NCBI GenBank assembly: GCA_009691405.1
Contig: SICN01000011.1
Location: 1 to 33,437, forward strand
Source of the DNA: Candidatus Peribacteria bacterium
GTDB lineage: Bacteria > Patescibacteriota > Gracilibacteria > Peribacterales > Peribacteraceae
DNA: 33,437 nt
Reading direction: 5' to 3'
Below the pieces are notes generated by a model. That model saw nothing but the letters and a program-made list of their open reading frames with translations, had not been told where the DNA came from and did not search any database. Positions within the stretch are counted from its first letter, which is position 1. Each line of letters opens with the position of its first letter. Shown here in pieces: positions 17,203 to 25,432 of the stretch. A program made the translations under genes and the position numbers.

Positions 17203-18027
17203 ATGCTCTATTTTGCTGTCGCCGGTGTTCCCACCTCCACTCCGAAACCCGGAGGAACAGTCGAGGGACTGAAGCATGCGCATTCGCTCGGAATTACCGC
17301 AATGGAACTTGAGTGGGTGCAGCGTGTACCCGAAAATCCTGAGCGCATGCTTGAAATCAGGGAGACTGCCGAGTCTCTTGGCATGTATCTTACGTGCCAT
17401 GCGCCGTATTACATCAATCTGAATTCTCCCGAGAAAGAAAAACTTGAGGCTAGTAAGAAGCGCATACTTCTGGCGCTTTCGATGGGAGAGATCGCTGGCT
17501 TGCACTCCGTCTGCGTTCATCCTGCGTTCTATCTTGGCATGGATCCGAAGATTGCATTTGAAAACGTTCGTCGAGCGATCGATGACATCATGAAGCAGAA
17601 ACAAAAGCTCTTCCCGCATGTGAACCTTGGGCTCGAGACGATGGGCAAGCCCACGCAGTTCGGGACACTCGAAGAAGTCTTGAAGATCAGCAAGGAATTC
17701 GACATCTATCCCGTCGTCGATTCCGCTCATATGCACGCGAGAACCAACGGGCTCATCAATACGACGAAAGAGTGGGAAGAGATGTTTGACCTCTACGAGT
17801 CGTACCTTGGCAAACAATCATTGCAGACGATGCACATGCATTTCTCGGGCATTGCCTACGGTCCGAAGGGCGAAAAACATCATTTGCCACTTCTCGAGAG
17901 TGATGCGAAGTGGACGGATTTCCTGGCTGTTCTTAGGAAGCGAAAGGTCGGCGGCGTTCTTGTTTGCGAATCGCCGCTGCTGGAAGTTGATACGATAAGG
18001 ATGCAAAAGACCTATAAGAAGATGTAA
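17203..18027 (+). CDS. Endonuclease IV-like / AP endonuclease family 2 TIM barrel
   Basis: TCHAPYYINLNSPEKEK, VHPAFYLG, LGLETMGK, VVDSAHMHA, MHMHFSGI. Confidence 0.8.
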   Translation: MLYFAVAGVPTSTPKPGGTVEGLKHAHSLGITAMELEWVQRVPENPERMLEIRETAESLGMYLTCHAPYYINLNSPEKEKLEASKKRILLALSMGEIAGLHSVCVHPAFYLGMDPKIAFENVRRAIDDIMKQKQKLFPHVNLGLETMGKPTQFGTLEEVLKISKEFDIYPVVDSAHMHARTNGLINTTKEWEEMFDLYESYLGKQSLQTMHMHFSGIAYGPKGEKHHLPLLESDAKWTDFLAVLRKRKVGGVLVCESPLLEVDTIRMQKTYKKM

Positions 18028-18058
18028 GATAATCCTGTTCCCTTCTTCACACTCAATC

Positions 18059-19066
18059 ATGAACATCGCAATCAACGGCTTCGGCCGTATCGGAAGACAA
18101 GTCCTTCGGATCATTCTCGAGAAGCATCCGGATCTCAATGTTGTACTCATCAACGATCTCACGGACGGCGAAACACTCGCGCATCTGTTTGAATTCGATT
18201 CGACGTACGGGCATTACGACTGTGGGACAGCTTGCTACAAAGACGGCATACTCTCAACGAAGCACGGAAAGATCCGAACTACGGCAAGCAAAGATCCGGC
18301 AACGCTTCCGCACAAAGAACTGAAGGTCGATGTCGTGCTCGAGTGCACAGGTTTTTTTACGAAGCGAGAGGACGCTGCACTCCACCTAAAAGCCGGAGCG
18401 AAGAAAGTAATAGTTTCCGCTCCCTGCAAGGACAAAGCCGACGCAACGCTCTGCATCGGGGTGAATCACACGACGTATGACAGCAAGACCATGCACGTCA
18501 TCAGCAATGCCTCGTGCACGACAAACTGCCTCGCTCCGATGGCGATGGTGCTGGATCAATCCTTTGGCATCGAGCATGGACTCATGAATACGATTCACAG
18601 TTACACGAATGATCAAAACTTGCTCGATCTCCCTCACAAAGATCTGCGTCGCGCACGCGCTGCAGCCGTAAACATCGTCCCATCGAGTACGGGAGCTGCA
18701 AAGGCTATTGGAGAAGTTTTGCCGTCACTGAAGGGCAAACTGCATGGCATTTCGCTTCGTGTACCGACACCGACCGGAAGTATCACGGATCTCACGGTTG
18801 TCGTGAAGAAAGCAACCACGATCGAAGAAGTGAATGCTGCATTCAAGAAGGCCGAAGCGGGTTCGATGAAAGGCATTCTCGGCGTTGAGGATCGTCCTCT
18901 GGTTCTCAAAGATTTCGTCGGAGACAACAGAAGCTGCATCATCGACTCGGCTTTGACACAAGTTATTGGAGGAACGTTAGTGAAGACGTTTGGGTGGTAT
19001 GACAACGAGTGGGGCTACTCTAATCGTCTTGCGGAGCTTGCGCAGTTTGTGGGTTCAAGACTGTAG
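18059..19066 (+). CDS. gap: Glyceraldehyde-3-phosphate dehydrogenase
   Basis: IAINGFGRIGRQVLR, SNASCTTNCLAP, WYDNEWGYSNR. Confidence 0.98.
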   Translation: MNIAINGFGRIGRQVLRIILEKHPDLNVVLINDLTDGETLAHLFEFDSTYGHYDCGTACYKDGILSTKHGKIRTTASKDPATLPHKELKVDVVLECTGFFTKREDAALHLKAGAKKVIVSAPCKDKADATLCIGVNHTTYDSKTMHVISNASCTTNCLAPMAMVLDQSFGIEHGLMNTIHSYTNDQNLLDLPHKDLRRARAAAVNIVPSSTGAAKAIGEVLPSLKGKLHGISLRVPTPTGSITDLTVVVKKATTIEEVNAAFKKAEAGSMKGILGVEDRPLVLKDFVGDNRSCIIDSALTQVIGGTLVKTFGWYDNEWGYSNRLAELAQFVGSRL

Positions 19067-20144
19067 CTGAAATGCCGCGTTTCAGTCTCGCGTTGAAATC
19101 AGGATCTGCGAGGAGATGGATTTGAGCAAGAAGGCGTTGAAACGGAAGCTGCAGGCTCCCTGCTATTGCAGAGATGCTTGCTGGTTTTGCATTCTCCTTT
19201 TTTTGATGTCGTATTTTATCCTTCTCAACTTCTTGTTCTATTCTTTGCTCATACGCATCTTCAATTTCTTTGATTCTTAAACCAACGGATTCCATATTTT
19301 CCACGCATGTATCGATGATGGTGCCCAAGTTATCAAAAAACAATTGCCTTGTCTCCGGATTGCTCGTCATTGACTTTACGGCTTGCTCGATCCCTCCTTC
19401 TGACAGAAATCTTTGCTGCATCCATTTGTACTGATCATCCAAACCTTCACAGTTCCTTCCGCACAGCGCGCTGACCACTGCATCTGTTCCTATGTTTGCG
19501 GCGTACTTCAGTTCGATCGGTCCTTTGCCGCTTTGGAAACGCGCAAGGCTTTTCCTCTGCATCATTCTTTGGATTTCTCTGATGAGTGAGGGCAGCGCAC
19601 GCTCATGGATCTCGAGTGCTACGCATTCGCCAAGACAGGATTCGACCATGGCCGCAGTCTCCGGTTCATCTTTCAATTTTCTGATGATGTCCTCGAACCA
19701 GTGTTCCGTATTAGAAATTGTTGCAAGCGGTGATGCTCTTGCCTCGCGTACTTTTTTTAAAATTCTTAATCCAGAATCCATGGTATCATTTCTCATCGAC
19801 CAATGAAGTATGAATGTCGGAAAGCGCTCTCTTGCTTTACGGTCGAGAAATGCCGGCATTGCCTCTTTTAGTGGTTTTCCGATCAATCCATTTGCAGTCT
19901 CTCCAAACAGCTGCATCATTCTTCCGATCGTGAGTGGAGAGAGAAACGTTGGGATCATTCTTTCGCTTGCCATAGACAACACGGTTTGAGCACCCGTCTG
20001 CATACCGACGGAGAGGGCTTCGAGCGCAGGCAGTCGAAGAGCTGGTGACAAAACCGTCGTCTTTAGGAAGTCTCTGCGCTTCATCTGCGAATGCGTTGCT
20101 TCATCATTTGTGTCTTCCCGATGTTCCTCTGCAATTTCATTCAT
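19020..20144 (-). CDS. Uncharacterised helical protein with a twin-arginine (Tat)-like N-terminus
   Basis: MKRRDFLKTTVLSPALRLPALEAL; divergent promoter at 20174-20201. Confidence 0.75.
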   Translation of the reverse strand: MNEIAEEHREDTNDEATHSQMKRRDFLKTTVLSPALRLPALEALSVGMQTGAQTVLSMASERMIPTFLSPLTIGRMMQLFGETANGLIGKPLKEAMPAFLDRKARERFPTFILHWSMRNDTMDSGLRILKKVREARASPLATISNTEHWFEDIIRKLKDEPETAAMVESCLGECVALEIHERALPSLIREIQRMMQRKSLARFQSGKGPIELKYAANIGTDAVVSALCGRNCEGLDDQYKWMQQRFLSEGGIEQAVKSMTSNPETRQLFFDNLGTIIDTCVENMESVGLRIKEIEDAYEQRIEQEVEKDKIRHQKKENAKPASISAIAGSLQLPFQRLLAQIHLLADPDFNARLKRGISATVLNPQTAQAPQDD

Positions 20145-20153
20145 GAAAGTGAG

Positions 20154-20201
20154 TTGACAAAAAACTATTTATGATTATAATCCCCGCAACTTTTCTGTCA
20201 A
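20154..20201. promoter_or_regulatory. Symmetric bidirectional promoter
   Basis: Plus: TTGACA 20154-20159, 16 nt, TATAAT 20176-20181. Minus: TTGACA 20201-20196, 16 nt, TATAAT 20179-20174. Shared GATTATAATC. Confidence 0.85.
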
Positions 20202-20246
20202 CTTCTGCTCTTCTTTATAACTCCCACACTGCTAAATTTACCGGAT

Positions 20247-20504
20247 ATGTTTCATCTCGGAATAGATCGTGATGTCTTACTGTCAGTGAAAAGCGGGCAT
20301 GAAGTCACATTTCATGATGGCTCAGGAAGACGCTTGTCGGGACTTGTCACAAAAATTGATAGTGTTCACCGCGGGATCTGGGAGCTTTTCACTTTTGTCC
20401 TAAATGATTTGAAAATCAATGACAAAGAACCACCGTTTACCACCTCGAAACGTGCAAACATAACACTTCGCATTTCTCGCGAGAAAGCAGCAGATGTAGC
20501 CTAA
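20247..20504 (+). CDS. Uncharacterised 85-aa protein
   Basis: ORF downstream of a consensus promoter. Confidence 0.6.
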   Translation: MFHLGIDRDVLLSVKSGHEVTFHDGSGRRLSGLVTKIDSVHRGIWELFTFVLNDLKINDKEPPFTTSKRANITLRISREKAADVA

Positions 20505-20519
20505 CGGGAGGGCACTGGC

Positions 20520-22394
20520 TCACTTCTTGCCTTTCTCGTCTTCATCCACGACCTTGGCATCGACGACATCATCCTTGCCTTTCTTCTGCGCGGCTTCGTA
20601 GACGAGCTTGCCGATCTCTTGTGCTTCTTTCGAAAGCGCTTCGGTGGAGGTTTTCACTTCCTCGAGCGTCGCGCCTTCTTTCTTGAGCACTTCTCGAGTC
20701 TCGTTCATCTTGTCATTCACTTTCTTCTTCAGGTCATCCGGGATCTGTTTATCGTACTCACGCATCTGTTTCTCAAGATTGAAGATGAGGCTGTCTGCCG
20801 AGTTTCTCGCATCGATGAGTTCACGCTTCTTCTTGTCCGCTTCTGCGTTCACCTCGGCATCTTTCTTCATACGTTCTACTTCTTCTTTGCTAAGACCTGT
20901 CGAGCCCTGGATCGTAATGTGCTGTTCTTTGCCGGTACCTTTGTCCTTGGCTTTCACATTGAGGATACCGTTCGTGTCAATGTCGAAGGTCACTTCGATC
21001 TGCGGCATGCCGCGCGGAGCGGAGAGGATGCCATCGAGAATGAATCGACCAAGCGACTTGTTGTCCGTCGCCATCTCGCGTTCTCCCTGCACGATGTTGA
21101 TCTCAACAGATGTCTGGTTATCGGCGGCGGTCGAGAAGACCTGGCTTTTGCTCGTCGGAATTTTCATATTCCGCTCGATGACTTTCGTCGCAACACCTCC
21201 GAGTGTCTCGATACCGACAGACAGCGGAATAACGTCGACAATCGTGATATCACGGTTGATGTCTCCGCCTATCTGACCTGCCTGGATCGCTGCACCGATT
21301 GCAACGACTTCGTCAGGATTCACTCCTTTGTGCGGTTCCTTGCCGAAGAGTTCCTTCACTTTGGCTTGCACGGCAGGCATGCGTGTCATACCACCGACGA
21401 GCACAACCTGGTTGATCTCGGACTTCTTGATACCTGCATCTTTCAGTGCGGACTCGCAGGGCTTTACCGTCCTCTCGATGAGGTCTGCGACGAGAGATTC
21501 AAGTTTCGAGCGCGAGAGCTTGATGTTCATGTGCTTGGGCCCCATCGCATTTGCGGTGATGAACGGCAGATTCACTTCTGTCTCCATCTGCGAGCTCAAT
21601 TCGATCTTCGCTTTTTCTGCGGCTTCGCGAATGCGTTGCAATGCGATTTTATCGGTACTGAGATCAACAATCTGATCCTTCTTGAATTCCGCGATGAGCC
21701 AGTCGACGATCACCTGGTCGAAGTCGTCACCACCGAGATGGGTGTCACCGTTTGTGGACTGCACTTCGAAGTGTCCGTCACCGGAAATTTCGAGCACCGT
21801 GACGTCGAAGGTCCCTCCTCCGAGGTCGTAGACGATCACTTTCTCTTCCGTCTTCTTGTCGAGTCCGTACGCGAGGGTCGCAGCCGTCGGTTCGTTGATG
21901 ATGCGCACGACCTCGAGACCCGCAATTTCTCCGGCTTCTTTCGTCGCTTGTCTCTGGTTGTCATCGAAATATGCGGGAACGGTGATGACGGCTTTTGAGA
22001 CGGTCTGACCAAGATACGCTTCGGCATCTTTCTTGAGCTTCATCAGGACTTTTGCACTGATTTCCTGCGGAAACATGTCTTTGCCATTGATTGAAATGAC
22101 CGTTCTCCCCTCTTTACCACCTTTCACTTCAAACGGCATGTTCTTTGCGTCTTTCGAGACTTCTTCGAACCGATGACCGATGAAACGTTTCGCCGAGAAC
22201 ACCGTGTTCTTGGGATTCGTTACAGCCTGACGCTTCGCTGCGATACCAACAATCACCTCGTTGTCCTTAAAGCCGACAATCGACGGGGTGGTGTTTGCTC
22301 CTTCGCTATTCGGGATCACCACCGGCTCTCCGCCTTCGATGACTGCGACGCAGGAGTTTGTGGTACCGAGGTCGATTCCGATAATTTTAGACAT
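20520..22394 (-). CDS. dnaK: Chaperone DnaK (Hsp70)
   Basis: [24 protein letters not shown]; the ORF-track start at 22460 would include the CIRCE region, so the start is 22394. Confidence 0.98.
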   Translation of the reverse strand: MSKIIGIDLGTTNSCVAVIEGGEPVVIPNSEGANTTPSIVGFKDNEVIVGIAAKRQAVTNPKNTVFSAKRFIGHRFEEVSKDAKNMPFEVKGGKEGRTVISINGKDMFPQEISAKVLMKLKKDAEAYLGQTVSKAVITVPAYFDDNQRQATKEAGEIAGLEVVRIINEPTAATLAYGLDKKTEEKVIVYDLGGGTFDVTVLEISGDGHFEVQSTNGDTHLGGDDFDQVIVDWLIAEFKKDQIVDLSTDKIALQRIREAAEKAKIELSSQMETEVNLPFITANAMGPKHMNIKLSRSKLESLVADLIERTVKPCESALKDAGIKKSEINQVVLVGGMTRMPAVQAKVKELFGKEPHKGVNPDEVVAIGAAIQAGQIGGDINRDITIVDVIPLSVGIETLGGVATKVIERNMKIPTSKSQVFSTAADNQTSVEINIVQGEREMATDNKSLGRFILDGILSAPRGMPQIEVTFDIDTNGILNVKAKDKGTGKEQHITIQGSTGLSKEEVERMKKDAEVNAEADKKKRELIDARNSADSLIFNLEKQMREYDKQIPDDLKKKVNDKMNETREVLKKEGATLEEVKTSTEALSKEAQEIGKLVYEAAQKKGKDDVVDAKVVDEDEKGKK

Positions 22395-22413
22395 GAAAAT
22401 GAGGGTAAATGAA

Positions 22414-22440
22414 TTATCACTCGGTAGTATAGAGTGATAA
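22414..22440. promoter_or_regulatory. CIRCE operator (HrcA site)
   Basis: TTATCACTC-N9-GAGTGATAA, against the established consensus TTAGCACTC-N9-GAGTGCTAA. Confidence 0.92.
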
Positions 22441-22454
22441 ACGAGCATCGTCAA
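22426..22454 (-). promoter_or_regulatory. dnaK promoter
   Basis: Minus strand TTGACG (22454-22449), 17 nt, TATACT (22431-22426); the -10 lies inside the CIRCE spacer. Confidence 0.8.
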
Positions 22455-22515
22455 CAGCAATCTTCAGATTTTTTTGACACTGTGTTTATAGCCAGAACTG
22501 CAGTAGAATTGGTTC

Positions 22516-23817
22516 ATGTTCCTCGACGAAGCAACCATCGAAGTCACCGGCGGAAGAGGCGGAAACGGATGCGTCGCATGGCGCAGGGAGAAGTATGTCC
22601 CCAACGGCGGACCGAACGGTGGTGACGGGGGTGACGGCGGAGATACGATTGTCGAAGCCAACTCAAACACGGACACCTTAAGCGATTACGCCAGCCGCAA
22701 GCGTTTTGCGGCGAAGCCAGGCGATCCCGGTACGAGCAAGAACAGAGCGGGTCATGCGGGAGAGGATCTGGTGCTGTTTGTTCCGCCCGGAACGATCATC
22801 ATCGATCGTACGGATGCAGTTACTCCGAAGCTGATCGCCGATCTCACGCACCCGGGAGACCGCATCGTCGTTGCCAATGGCGGCCGAGGCGGCTACGGAA
22901 ATACGCACTTTAAAACCGCAACGCGTCAGGCTCCCGATTTTGCCGAGCTCGGTGCCCCGGGTGAGAAGCGCAGTATCAGTATGGAGCTAAAGCTTGTGGC
23001 GGACGTCGGCATCATCGGGTACCCGAGTGTCGGCAAATCCTCGCTGATCGCAGCCGTGTCGAAGGCGAGACCGAAAATTGCCGAATACTATTTCACGACA
23101 CTCGTTCCGAATCTCGGTGTCGTGCATGCATTTGATCGTGAATTCGTGCTGTGCGATGTTCCGGGACTCATCGAGGGAGCGAGCGAAGGCAAAGGACTTG
23201 GTGACAAATTCCTCAAGCACATCGAGCGTTGCGGCATACTTATCCATCTTCTGGACGTGAGTCGAGATGACGTCATTGCCGATTACAAGGCGATCAAGAA
23301 CGAACTGAAGGCGTACTCCTCTTCTCTCGCAAAGAAGAAAGAGCTCGTCGTCCTCAATAAAATCGATCTCGTCGGAGGCGACGTCTCGCCGTGGCTCGAT
23401 GCCCTGAAGAAAGCGAAAATCAAAGTCTTTGCGGAAATTTCCGCCGCTGCGCACATGGGAACGGAAGAACTGATGAAGAAGCTGATGCCATTGGTCTTGA
23501 AAGAGCGCGAGAAGAGACAGCTGACGCCGATCGACGATGAAGACGATCTTTCAAAGGATTTGCCGGTGCTCAAACCGCATCTCCTAAGCTCCAAGATGGG
23601 AGCGTATCGCATCAACCGCATCGACGGAGCCGTCCGAATTTCCGGCACTCGACTCGAGCAATTCACGTCGATGACGAACTTCAAGAATCCGGGTGCTCGT
23701 CAGCGTTTCCGCGATGTCGTGTCACGCATCGGACTTTTGAAGGCAATTGAACGGATCGTAGAAGCTGATGACGAGATTTATATCGGCACGATCAAAGTCG
23801 GCGAGCAGTTGCGCTGA
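22516..23817 (+). CDS. obg: GTPase Obg/CgtA
   Basis: MFLDEATIEVTGGRGGNGCVAWRREKYVPNGGPNGGDGG, GYPSVGKSSLIAAVS, DVPGLIEGA. Confidence 0.97.
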   Translation: MFLDEATIEVTGGRGGNGCVAWRREKYVPNGGPNGGDGGDGGDTIVEANSNTDTLSDYASRKRFAAKPGDPGTSKNRAGHAGEDLVLFVPPGTIIIDRTDAVTPKLIADLTHPGDRIVVANGGRGGYGNTHFKTATRQAPDFAELGAPGEKRSISMELKLVADVGIIGYPSVGKSSLIAAVSKARPKIAEYYFTTLVPNLGVVHAFDREFVLCDVPGLIEGASEGKGLGDKFLKHIERCGILIHLLDVSRDDVIADYKAIKNELKAYSSSLAKKKELVVLNKIDLVGGDVSPWLDALKKAKIKVFAEISAAAHMGTEELMKKLMPLVLKEREKRQLTPIDDEDDLSKDLPVLKPHLLSSKMGAYRINRIDGAVRISGTRLEQFTSMTNFKNPGARQRFRDVVSRIGLLKAIERIVEADDEIYIGTIKVGEQLR

Positions 23818-23860
23818 GCTTGTAGCAGAAGAATGCGGTGTCTAGAATATCGCTCGGTTC

Positions 23861-23936
23861 GGGGCTATAGCTCAGCTGATAGAGGGCTACATTCGCATTG
23901 TAGAGGTCGAGGGTTTAAATCCCTTCAGCTCCACCA
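23861..23936 (+). tRNA. tRNA-Ala (CGC), structurally atypical
   Basis: GGGGCTATAGCTCAGCTGATAGAGGGCTACATTCGCATTGTAGAGGTCGAGGGTTTAAATCCCTTCAGCTCCACCA; G3-U70; loop TTCGCAT; encoded CCA. Confidence 0.85.
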
Positions 23937-24112
23937 TTAGTGACCTGTAAAACTGAAAGTTGCATTCCAATAGGTATTTCTGGCTTTAAATGCAGTTTTG
24001 AAGGAGTTTGAAAATGGATTTTTGGAAATTACCTAAAATCTGAGTTGTATCAAGAAATATGGCTAACCGTTGCGGTTTGTATGGAGTTTGAAAATTAGTT
24101 TTGTGAAAGTTC

Positions 24113-25006
24113 TCAATATCCTTGTTCTTTTTCCAGGGCATCGATAGTTTTTCGAACCTCACAAGCTTGTCTTAATTCAGGAACGGAGGATTTTACACAG
24201 GTGATATCTACATAGAAGTAGCACTCCTCACGCAGATAAGGAGTGACTATTTTGTCACAAGAGGCCAAGTCCTTGTTGTGAATGGCGCGAAGTTGTCTGC
24301 ATTGTTCTCGCATTATTTCATTACTGAATTTCTCGCACTTATCGTACGTGAATTCCTCATATTTAAATGGGTTGGTATTGCTGTTTTGGCATTCAACCGT
24401 GATTGGATTCTTCATATATTTCTCCGAACATGCAAAACCAGTCCGCTCCGTTGGGAATTTTTCCGCCAATATCTTCCAAGCAACATCGAAGATACACTGC
24501 GAACGATTGAGGTTTCGATATTTAATGCAAGTTGCGGGGTCGTTACTTGGTTCTTCGTCTATGTGCAACCATTCAGAGTAATACTCCTGCGGGCGTGCCC
24601 AAGTAGGAAAGCGATAGCAGAGACCTCGGGGTGGCGAGAGTGTCCCAAAATATATCTGAAGCACGACACCGAGAACTCCAACCGCTGGTAAGATCCAAAA
24701 AAGAAATGCAGTCTTGGCTCTTGTAAGAACAACTTCTTTTGTGGATTTTCGATTGGCTGCTTTCGCAATTCCAAACGCAATCCCGAATAAGATGATCGAT
24801 GTAATTCCGGGAATTGGTAACAGCAGGCTCGGAATATTCAGTAAGGCATATGGTATTCCGTACAACAAATCCTCATTGGATTGTCCAAAACAATTTGCAT
24901 ATGCGCCTCTCACCACAAGAAAAGTGGATAGGAGAACATGCGGCATAGCAACGCACATGCCCGCGATCCATGCATTGATAAATTTCTGTGAAGTTTTCTG
25001 TTCCAT
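24113..25006 (-). CDS. Membrane protein with Cys-rich C-terminal domain
   Basis: Three or four TM segments, then repeated C-x(n)-C spacing (CEKFSNEIMREQCRQ, CDKIVTPYLREECYFY); start at MEQKTSQ after TATGCT-N7. Confidence 0.75.
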   Translation of the reverse strand: MEQKTSQKFINAWIAGMCVAMPHVLLSTFLVVRGAYANCFGQSNEDLLYGIPYALLNIPSLLLPIPGITSIILFGIAFGIAKAANRKSTKEVVLTRAKTAFLFWILPAVGVLGVVLQIYFGTLSPPRGLCYRFPTWARPQEYYSEWLHIDEEPSNDPATCIKYRNLNRSQCIFDVAWKILAEKFPTERTGFACSEKYMKNPITVECQNSNTNPFKYEEFTYDKCEKFSNEIMREQCRQLRAIHNKDLASCDKIVTPYLREECYFYVDITCVKSSVPELRQACEVRKTIDALEKEQGY

Positions 25007-25071
25007 GTTTATCAGCATACGCAGGTGCTCAAAGTTTGAAAAGTCACGAATGCTCCATTGACTGAATCCGA

Positions 25072-25215
25072 TTACAGGATCAGTTCGCTCTTCTTTTCGG
25101 GAGGTCTATTGAGAATCTCAATTACCGGTTTTATTGAATATCCTAGCTCCTGTAGCGTATCTACGAGGTCCAGCACATCCCCACCGCACAGCTCAGGAAG
25201 TTTGAAGTTCGTCAC
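25072..25215 (-). CDS. Possible 47-aa protein (GTG start)
   Basis: TNFKLPELCGGDVLDLVDTLQELGYSIKPVIEILNRPPEKKSELIL*, GGTGGAG upstream. Confidence 0.35.
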   Translation of the reverse strand: MTNFKLPELCGGDVLDLVDTLQELGYSIKPVIEILNRPPEKKSELIL

Positions 25216-25432
25216 TAATGCTCCACCAACTCATGATCCGCGTTGTATTTTTTGAAGCATTTTTATCACCTCTTCAGCCGAAACACTTTTCGTTCTGCCT
25301 CCATCGGTAAAATCTACAACTGTTTTCCAGCCTTTCTGAGTCCTACAATATAATCCCGAACGATTTTTGATTTCTCCTTTATCATGCCTACAAGTTTATT
25401 ATTTTGGATGCCTTGTCTGCTACCCTTCCCGC

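Noticed and set aside
20619-21998. 459-aa plus-strand ORF
   Set aside because: Antisense shadow of dnaK; long antisense frames opposite dnaK are a familiar codon-bias artefact and the protein has low-quality composition
22475-22515. TTGACA upstream of obg as -35 partner of TAGAAT
   Set aside because: Spacing of about 24 nt is too long; only the -10/start spacing is retained as evidence
25072-25425. UGA recoding (UGA=Gly as in Gracilibacteria/Absconditabacteria) to explain the in-frame TGA
   Set aside because: lepB, obg and the DUF5666-like gene end properly at TGA, so the standard code fits better
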